Shown in pieces: positions 1-6,474 of a stretch of 15,586 bases of DNA (positions are counted from its first letter, which is position 1; every line of letters starts with the position of its first letter). The translations under genes and the position numbers were made by a program. The notes under the pieces are model-generated. The model had not been told where the DNA came from. It was given only the letters and a program-made list of their open reading frames with translations, and searched no databases. Source of the stretch: Clostridium sp. CAG:568 (lineage in GTDB: Bacteria > Bacillota_I > Bacilli_A > RFN20 > CAG-288); contig FR878733.1 of assembly GCA_000434395.1 (NCBI GenBank), positions 1-15,586 of the forward strand, in the 5' to 3' direction.

Positions 1-54
1 CCAGTGAGAGGGGTGCAGTACATAAACCAGTGGCTTGATAAAACTGACAAATGA

Positions 55-3000
55 TTAGTAATGGATTACGAAGCTTGATACTCTGGCAGGAAGCTTGACA
101 GTCAACTGACCAGAAGCCTTGTCATAAATGTAGTTAGAAGCATCAATCTCAGTGTAGACATCTTGTTTGTTTCTAGTAGTGATACCTTCAATCTTCTTGA
201 TTTCAGTTCCAGCAGGAAGATGGACTATAGCACCATGGTTAGATGAAGAAGTAAAGGCAGTATAAGTCTTTCCATTCTTTCCTAAAACAGTCATATTGAA
301 TCTGATCGTAGAAGCTTTATCATCGATTTGTGTCTGGAAGGAGAACATCTCGATGTTATCCAACTTGTTACCGATCAAACCATAGTTTCCATCACCCTTT
401 GTGTCGATTAAGAATTCAGTAGATTGGCCATCTTGACCGACAGCAGTTCCACGGACATATCCGTTTACTATAGCAGATGTAGGTACCAAGACATAACGTG
501 TGATTTCAGTAGAAGACTTGTAGTTTACAACTGAAGCGACAGAAGAAGTCTTGTTATTTTTATCGTTAGCAGGGAAACGGACATACTTAGTATCATCAGA
601 GACATATATCACCAAGAAGTTACCGAGTCTTCCATAACTTCTAATAGTAGGATTAGAAGCCTTTTCAGGAACTGTGACTTTAACAGACTTTGTTTGGGTT
701 ATGTTCTCAGTAGAAGTAGAGGACTTCTTAGCAAATAGTTTGTAGTCAAATTGCAATGTATAATCACCAGCAGGCAAAGAATCACCAGAAGCATCCTTCA
801 TAGGTATTGCGACTGTAGCCATAGCTACATAATATCCAGAAGAGATGAATGACTCAGTGACGAAGGATTTCAATAATTGATATCCGTTGTTAGCAGGATC
901 ATCATTCTTGAGCATATCTTCATCATCATTGCTATCGTCGCTAGAAGAATAAATGTAATCTCTCAACCAACCAGTTTGAAGTGTTTTTCCAGAAGCATCC
1001 TTCAAAGTAACCTTTCCGTTGTAGCAGGAACGATTCATGAATTGCTTAACGACCAACAAATCAGACTTTCCTTCAACACCGGCATAGACTCCATCATGCT
1101 TGCCTTCTTCGAACAATTCACCATCAGTATCAGTTCCAAGCTTAGCAAAGTTGAAGTCTTCCAAAGTCTTAGATCCAGCTGCAATCTTATTCAAATGATC
1201 ATTTACGTTATATGTATCCAAAGAACCATCATCTTTCAAATATGAGCTATAGTCGGTAGCATAGATTTGTGATCCGAAGTCAGCATTAGGCTTTCCTCCA
1301 GAGATGTTATGAGCGACTGAAGCCATGACATCAGAATTCAATGTGGAATCATCAGTTCTCTCAAAATCGAACTTCTCAGCTGCACTAGCCTTTGAATAAT
1401 CTCCGTAGAACTTAATATAAGGAATACGAAGTGTAGTATCAGTCGAAGCATTAGCAGCAGTAGTGCCGGTAGGTTCTAATACGACATAACCTTCCAAATA
1501 AGTACCATCGGAATAATACTCATTAACATAGTCGGTCAAGTAAGAATCTTTGCTGTAATCCTTTTGAACATTCAAGAGACTATCGCCAGGTTGAACAGTA
1601 ACTGATTTAATAGTATCGAATGCGACCATATGGTCGTCGGTGGATTGCATATAAGTTGTAGGCAATCCTTTAGCCAACATACTTGTATCAATACCAGAAG
1701 TCTCGATATCGGAACCCAAGATTCCGAGACGTGCTTCAGGAACTGCAACATACAATTTGACATCATAAGTCTGAGCTGTCTCAGTCTCGTTATGAGTGAT
1801 GAAGGTCAAATCGATATTGGCATCGTTATTTCCATCATTATATCCAAGTTGGATCTTAGCACTTCCATCGCCTTTAATATTAGACTCAGTGGAATCACCA
1901 GCTTGGCTTTCCAACCAAACCTTGTTGTTCAAAGCTCCTTCGACGTTGATCATACCAGCACCGGATCTTCTAGGTGAAGCATAGTTATATTCTTCTGAAT
2001 TCTCAGCGAAATCTTCTTTACCTGTTAAAGGAGAAGCTTTCTTGCTGTCCCAAGCACCACCGATGTTCTTATCGATTACTTGTCCGTTATCATCCAAAGC
2101 CTTCTTTGTACGAGAAGAAGAGATTTGGAGCAAGGAGTCATCGTGCAAAGGAGTTGCAGTAGACTCGATACGAGCCATGATATGATCTGTATAGGCTTGT
2201 TTCTCTTCATCGGTAGTTCCAGGATTGTTAGATAACAAGGTAGCCATAGCTCCAGAGAAGTTAGGAGTTGCCATGGATGTTCCAGACATTGTTCCATACT
2301 CACCGTTGATAGCACCTAAGATATCAGTTCCAGGAGCTGTAATATCAGGGTTGAAATTAAGGTTGGTAGCAGGACCATCGGATGAGAAGTAAGACATCAT
2401 CTTAGCACTGTCGTTATCCTCGAGCTTACCATTCTTATCATAAGAGACTTTACCTTCACTGGTTCCGGCAGAACCGAAGGTTTGTTGTCCAGTAGTCTTA
2501 GGAACACTTACGACAGGAATTGTAATAGGCTCAGTAGCACCAGTTGTAAGGTTGAATCTTCCACCATCCTCAGCTTGGTTGTTGACGATGATCAAAGCCT
2601 TAGCACCAAAGTGTTGTGCATTGGTAGCTTTCTCGACAAATGAGATATCACCACGGTTTACAACTGCGATTGTAGGTTCTTCGAATCTTGTCTTTCCTTG
2701 AAGAATATTGTTGTATTCAGACTCCTCACCGGCTCCACCAATGTATATATACTTATATTCAGTGGTAGATTCAAACAAATTATCAATAGGATAATCAGTA
2801 TTTTGATCGGTGAATGAAGTGCTTCTATTTCCAACAATCAACTTCTTATGGTAAGACTTGTCGAGGAAGGAAGAAGCGATGATATTAGGTGAAGAAAGCA
2901 AAGCGTAACTTCCAAACTCAGAAGGCTCTACAGTATCCAAAGTAATTGTATCTGCAAAGAATCCTGAATTACGTGCATAAGAAGCACGTCCATCGTTACC

Positions 3001-4032
3001 AGCAGCGAAGTTAACCTGTGTCCCAGCTGCTTCGAGCTTATTTACAAGCTTATAGATTTCTCTATCGCTTTCACTGTTATCGACTTGGAACAAAGCTGAA
3101 CCCAAAGAAAGGTTGATAACATCTAACTTCAAGTTAGCAGCATCTTGGAATGCATGTAACAAAGCGTTAGATGTAGCACCTGAGCTATTATCAGAGAAAA
3201 CCTTCATAATAGCCAATTGAGCATTAGGAGCTGCACCTTCATAAGTCTTACCATTAGCAGCAGCTAATGAAGCGACGTGAGTTCCGTGAGCGTTAGAAGT
3301 TGTAGTGTTGACATTGTTGTCGTTGTCAGCATAATCGTATTCCCAAATAATCTTGTTATTTACATACTTAGCATTGGTTCCATGAGTACCGGCAGTATTC
3401 TTGACTTCATCCATATCTTCCTTAGTTCTAGAGACATTGTTAGCGGCTTCTCCAGTGATAGGACGGAAGGCTTTCTCATCGTATTTATCATCAGCAGTGA
3501 CAGCTACTTGGTTGGCATAAAGACCAGTATCCATAATACCGATAGTCATTCCATCACCTTGTTTCTTAGGAGCTTCTATATCAGTATCTTGAAGACGCAT
3601 AGTAGCACGAGAATAAGATGTTGTAGTACGATCAGTATCAGTAGGCTTTCCTGAATCATCACCAATTCCTATCTCAGTATCAGTTGCCTGAGTATCAGGG
3701 AGTCCATAAGTCTGATTGAAAATCACATCTTCTACTACATCGAAAGACTTAACCAAATTCTTGTAAGATGAATTGAAGGTCACTGCATAACCATTGAACA
3801 AGCTTCCTTCAAAAGTATCGGTGATAGTGTAATTAGCCACACCGAAAGTCTTGTCCATCTTAGCTTTAAAAGAATAACGAGTAGAAGCGGAATTATCTTT
3901 CAATTCGACTAAATAACTGCTCTTTCCTGAAAGTAAACCAGCATCATAAGAAGTATTACATGAAGAAAGTCCGGCAAATCCACCAACGACAGCCAAGGTA
4001 GCTAAGCTAATAAATAGTTTATTTGATTTCAT
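55..4032 (-). CDS. Lipid-anchored subtilisin-family (S8) serine protease, C5a-peptidase/lactocepin-like
   Basis: Predicted surface endopeptidase of 1325 residues. The N-terminus is a lipoprotein signal (MKSNKLF..., lipobox GLSSC, lipidated Cys25). A probable I9-type propeptide covers about 39-110. The S8 catalytic domain follows, with Asp168 in IMDTG, His249 in HGTHVA, oxyanion Asn346 in AAGND and Ser586 in GTSMATP. A protease-associated (PA) domain at about 398-519 is inserted between Asn and Ser, and an Fn3-like domain at about 726-879 ends in RIPYIKFYGDY; this order is that of streptococcal C5a peptidase and lactocepin. The remaining 450 residues look like further beta-sandwich domains. 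No LPXTG or C-terminal membrane anchor is present, so the lipid is the only visible anchor. I chose the ATG at 4032 because AAAGGAGGA lies 8 bases upstream; a frame-extending ATG at 4053 would add seven residues but has the SD inside it. It follows the upstream lipoprotein gene by 20 bases. The substrate is unknown. Confidence 0.93.
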   Translation of the reverse strand: MKSNKLFISLATLAVVGGFAGLSSCNTSYDAGLLSGKSSYLVELKDNSASTRYSFKAKMDKTFGVANYTITDTFEGSLFNGYAVTFNSSYKNLVKSFDVVEDVIFNQTYGLPDTQATDTEIGIGDDSGKPTDTDRTTTSYSRATMRLQDTDIEAPKKQGDGMTIGIMDTGLYANQVAVTADDKYDEKAFRPITGEAANNVSRTKEDMDEVKNTAGTHGTNAKYVNNKIIWEYDYADNDNNVNTTTSNAHGTHVASLAAANGKTYEGAAPNAQLAIMKVFSDNSSGATSNALLHAFQDAANLKLDVINLSLGSALFQVDNSESDREIYKLVNKLEAAGTQVNFAAGNDGRASYARNSGFFADTITLDTVEPSEFGSYALLSSPNIIASSFLDKSYHKKLIVGNRSTSFTDQNTDYPIDNLFESTTEYKYIYIGGAGEESEYNNILQGKTRFEEPTIAVVNRGDISFVEKATNAQHFGAKALIIVNNQAEDGGRFNLTTGATEPITIPVVSVPKTTGQQTFGSAGTSEGKVSYDKNGKLEDNDSAKMMSYFSSDGPATNLNFNPDITAPGTDILGAINGEYGTMSGTSMATPNFSGAMATLLSNNPGTTDEEKQAYTDHIMARIESTATPLHDDSLLQISSSRTKKALDDNGQVIDKNIGGAWDSKKASPLTGKEDFAENSEEYNYASPRRSGAGMINVEGALNNKVWLESQAGDSTESNIKGDGSAKIQLGYNDGNNDANIDLTFITHNETETAQTYDVKLYVAVPEARLGILGSDIETSGIDTSMLAKGLPTTYMQSTDDHMVAFDTIKSVTVQPGDSLLNVQKDYSKDSYLTDYVNEYYSDGTYLEGYVVLEPTGTTAANASTDTTLRIPYIKFYGDYSKASAAEKFDFERTDDSTLNSDVMASVAHNISGGKPNADFGSQIYATDYSSYLKDDGSLDTYNVNDHLNKIAAGSKTLEDFNFAKLGTDTDGELFEEGKHDGVYAGVEGKSDLLVVKQFMNRSCYNGKVTLKDASGKTLQTGWLRDYIYSSSDDSNDDEDMLKNDDPANNGYQLLKSFVTESFISSGYYVAMATVAIPMKDASGDSLPAGDYTLQFDYKLFAKKSSTSTENITQTKSVKVTVPEKASNPTIRSYGRLGNFLVIYVSDDTKYVRFPANDKNNKTSSVASVVNYKSSTEITRYVLVPTSAIVNGYVRGTAVGQDGQSTEFLIDTKGDGNYGLIGNKLDNIEMFSFQTQIDDKASTIRFNMTVLGKNGKTYTAFTSSSNHGAIVHLPAGTEIKKIEGITTRNKQDVYTEIDASNYIYDKASGQLTVKLPARVSSFVIHY

Positions 4033-4040
4033 ATTGAATG

Positions 4041-4049
4041 TCCTCCTTT
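4041..4049 (-). promoter_or_regulatory. Ribosome-binding site deciding the protease start
   Basis: On the minus strand this reads AAAGGAGGA, a near-perfect Shine-Dalgarno, 8 bases before the ATG at 4032. It lies between the stop of the upstream lipoprotein gene (TAA at 4053-4055) and the protease ATG. It argues against the longer reading that starts at 4053 and supports Met-Lys-Ser-Asn as the true N-terminus, which also gives a normal lipoprotein signal peptide. Confidence 0.85.
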
Positions 4050-4052
4050 CCA

Positions 4053-6251
4053 TTACTTAGCAATAGAAGCTTTGATAGCATCTATTGAGCTTTGCTCATC
4101 AGAAGAAAGTGTTGTAGTTCCGATGTTGTAGTATCTAAATGTAGCTGTGTACTCAAGGTTAGAACCATAAGCACGCGACCATCCATTTATAGTTACCACC
4201 ACCTCATCAGTGCCAACATTAATAGTGATGTCTTTAAGTTGTGATCTTCCACTGACATAACCATACAATGCACTCAAAGTAGTATCGGCTGAATTAGGAC
4301 AGCTTCCAAAGGCAAAATCCAAAGGATTGGTTACCTGAGAGAATACGTTTGTAGACTGAGCATAAGAATAGTTGTTAGCTTCCTTGAAGTTTCTATAGTA
4401 AGTATAAGAATTTCCATCTTTACTCTTCAAATTCAAGAATTGTCTATCGAATCCAAATCCAGAGCCCTTGTTGAAATCGGCTTCGGTCAAGCCTTTGCTC
4501 GATAAGGAAGTGTAAGCTCCACTATAAGCACCATAAACAGCTAGTTTATCTTCAGTTCCAAATTTGTTTCCAAATGCATAGACATCATCGTACAAAACGA
4601 CATCATAATCGTTTTGATTTGCATCTTTCAAAGTTTCTTTGACAGCAGGCAAAGTAGAATGAACTCCTTTGTAGGAAGCACCATCATTCAAAACAACCTT
4701 AGCTGTTCCAGCAAAGCTTTGATCGGCAGTTCCAACACCAGAAGGATAACCATCAGCCATGACCATTCTAGAATCGACATCTAAAGAATAATTTCCTTCT
4801 TGGATCTTCTTTACCAAGTTTCTTTCAGAGATCTGATCAGCAGCACTGACTTCAGGATAAGCTCCATCAACCTTCTCAGCGGTCATATCCTCACTGGTCA
4901 TAGCAGTAACATTAGGATAGGCGAAAACTGAATTCTTAGTACCATCATCCTTATAGATAGATGTGTAGTAGGAAGTAATGGCATCATTTTGAGAATTCCA
5001 AGAACCAGGAAGTCCCTTTGATACAGGAGCATCATTCCAAGATGTCAATTCAAGATAATAAGTAAAAGTCTTATTTTGTCCGCTGATTTTGAAAGGAGCT
5101 GTAAACTGACCTTTTACTGAATTGATAACTTTATTAGTAGGATTGAGAATGATTTCAAGGCTGAAATCATTAGCACTGTTTATATCGAGGTTTCCAGAAT
5201 AAACTGAGTTATAGAAATAGGCGAGAACCAAAATAAAGTATTCTCCAAAATCATATCCATTATCACTCTTAGTGGTCAACTTTACAGTTCCATCTCCGAC
5301 GTTGACAGCGTTGAATCTTCTCTTGAGATAGTCGATCTTAGTCAAACTTTGGCTTTCATATTCACTTTTAGTCAAAGGCGTATAAGCAAATTCAAAAGGA
5401 TTCTTGGTATAGAAGTTCACACTTCCACCATTTCCAAGGAATGTGGAATCCCAAGCCATAGGATCTCCACCATTACTCGTCAAAACTTTATACCCTTGTT
5501 TGTTATCAGCACCCAAATAGGTATAGGCCATATGTCCACCGTCATCTTTAACGAAAGAAAAAGCTTCATAATCGTTGCTATTATAGTAACAGTGAGCTGA
5601 AACATAATTAGGCTCTTCTTCATCTCCGTTTCTCTTACCATAATATCCATATGGAGAGAAATTCAACGAAGCTCCAAAGTAAGCATTCAAATCAGGACTA
5701 GTGACATCAGCAGATATAATAGGTGAATCACCTAAGTCAGCTATAAGTTGCCAATTCTCATCACTTAAATTATCTGATGCATCATCACCCATATAAAGGT
5801 TTACGTTTATATCCGAATCAGTCAAAGTGAGATTAATTCTAGTCGCATCATAAGTTACATTTGCGTTAGAAACCTTTTCGGTCAATTTAAAAATAGAACC
5901 CTTAGTAGTTTCAATACGTTTCTTTTGGCTGTCACGTGCGATGACATTTAACAAACCATAACCTTTTTTGGCTTTAACTAAGATTGTCACTGCACCAGTG
6001 ACATTATCACGACTTTCAATGGAAGCAAGTCCATAAGTTCCAGTCTTGTCTTCTGCGCCATTATAACGGACGGTAAGATTTACGTTCAAAGCAGATTTGT
6101 CGTCAAAATCTTTCTTTGAGTCACTACCTGTGTTAGAAGAATTACCCGTGTTGTCAGTAGAACCAGGGGTAGTAGGCCTGGTCTCGTTGCAGCTCATTAA
6201 AAGAGTACTGAGACATAGCAAGGCTATCAATTTAGAAAAACTTTTTTTCAT
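4053..6251 (-). CDS. Surface lipoprotein of unknown function, first gene of the protease operon
   Basis: 732 residues. I do not recognise a named family. The N-terminus is a clear lipoprotein signal (MKKSFSK, hydrophobic core, lipobox LLMSC, lipidated Cys21) followed by a Thr/Ser/Asn/Gly-rich linker to about residue 50. Residues about 55-155 resemble an extracellular beta repeat (alternating strands, a KKGYGL turn, closing LTLTDSDINVNL). The rest seems to hold two copies of one module. Each has an NP[FL][ED]FA segment (284-289 and 642-647) and ends in a hydrophobic hairpin, SLEIILNPTNKVINS at 364-378 and DITINVGTDEVVVTI at 674-688. A helix-plus-strand start (KKIQEGNYSLDV, 481-492) precedes the second copy. 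The divergent lipoprotein gene shows similar hairpins. The ATG at 6251 has AAAGGAG 8 bases upstream and its own promoter. It is the leading gene of a two-gene operon, so it may assist or present substrate to the protease. That role is inference from position. Confidence 0.88.
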   Translation of the reverse strand: MKKSFSKLIALLCLSTLLMSCNETRPTTPGSTDNTGNSSNTGSDSKKDFDDKSALNVNLTVRYNGAEDKTGTYGLASIESRDNVTGAVTILVKAKKGYGLLNVIARDSQKKRIETTKGSIFKLTEKVSNANVTYDATRINLTLTDSDINVNLYMGDDASDNLSDENWQLIADLGDSPIISADVTSPDLNAYFGASLNFSPYGYYGKRNGDEEEPNYVSAHCYYNSNDYEAFSFVKDDGGHMAYTYLGADNKQGYKVLTSNGGDPMAWDSTFLGNGGSVNFYTKNPFEFAYTPLTKSEYESQSLTKIDYLKRRFNAVNVGDGTVKLTTKSDNGYDFGEYFILVLAYFYNSVYSGNLDINSANDFSLEIILNPTNKVINSVKGQFTAPFKISGQNKTFTYYLELTSWNDAPVSKGLPGSWNSQNDAITSYYTSIYKDDGTKNSVFAYPNVTAMTSEDMTAEKVDGAYPEVSAADQISERNLVKKIQEGNYSLDVDSRMVMADGYPSGVGTADQSFAGTAKVVLNDGASYKGVHSTLPAVKETLKDANQNDYDVVLYDDVYAFGNKFGTEDKLAVYGAYSGAYTSLSSKGLTEADFNKGSGFGFDRQFLNLKSKDGNSYTYYRNFKEANNYSYAQSTNVFSQVTNPLDFAFGSCPNSADTTLSALYGYVSGRSQLKDITINVGTDEVVVTINGWSRAYGSNLEYTATFRYYNIGTTTLSSDEQSSIDAIKASIAK

Positions 6252-6283
6252 ATAAAAACTCCTTTATCCTCAATAGCTTTGAG

Positions 6284-6313
6284 ATTGTAGTTTTTTATAG
6301 GTTAGAAAGTCAA
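6284..6313 (-). promoter_or_regulatory. Promoter of the lipoprotein-protease operon
   Basis: On the minus strand there is a -35 TTGACT (6313-6308), an 18-base spacer and a -10 TACAAT (6289-6284). This puts the start of transcription near 6277 and gives a leader of about 26 bases that contains the AAAGGAG ribosome-binding site of the gene starting at 6251. Five of six bases match the sigma-A consensus at each hexamer. Confidence 0.65.
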
Positions 6314-6410
6314 CCCAAAAATAATAAAACAAAGATAAAAATTCAAAATGCAATATAGGTATATATAAATAAAAATCAAAGTAAGCACATTCATAGCACA
6401 AATAAACTAT

Positions 6411-6437
6411 TTGACTTTTATGAAAAAGGTATATAAT
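6411..6437 (+). promoter_or_regulatory. Promoter of the divergent 805-residue lipoprotein gene
   Basis: Plus-strand -35 TTGACT (6411-6416) and a perfect -10 TATAAT (6432-6437). The spacer is only 15 bases, shorter than the usual 17, or 16 if the -35 is shifted one base. The start of transcription would be near 6444, leaving a leader of about 30 bases with the ribosome-binding site AAAGGA at 6458-6463. The -35 box and the three bases after it (TTGACTTT) are the same as in the opposing promoter at 6313. Confidence 0.65.
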
Positions 6438-6474
6438 TGTGTGGCAATCCCAAGTAGAAAGGAATTTTTAAATT

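Noticed and set aside
1..54. In-frame continuation of the protease past its TAA, suggesting read-through or a broken longer protein
   Set aside because: The frame stays open for only 17 codons to the window edge, which is common by chance, and the protein ends at a natural domain boundary.
4033..4053. A longer protease N-terminus starting at the ATG overlapping the upstream stop codon
   Set aside because: The extra codons are the Shine-Dalgarno itself (MERRTFN from ATGGAAAGGAGGAC...), and no ribosome-binding site serves that ATG. The ATG at 4032 is spaced correctly.
55..6251. Equivalence to the Mycoplasma MIB-MIP immunoglobulin binding and cleavage pair
   Set aside because: The layout (lipoprotein then serine protease) is similar, but MIP is a different, trypsin-like protease type, the present enzyme is a subtilase, and I see no MIB signature in the 732-residue protein.
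6357..6435. Direct repeat AGGTATATA at 6357-6365 and 6427-6435 as an operator pair
   Set aside because: Nine A/T-rich bases repeated once in a very A/T-rich spacer is easily due to chance, and the second copy is mostly the -10 region.
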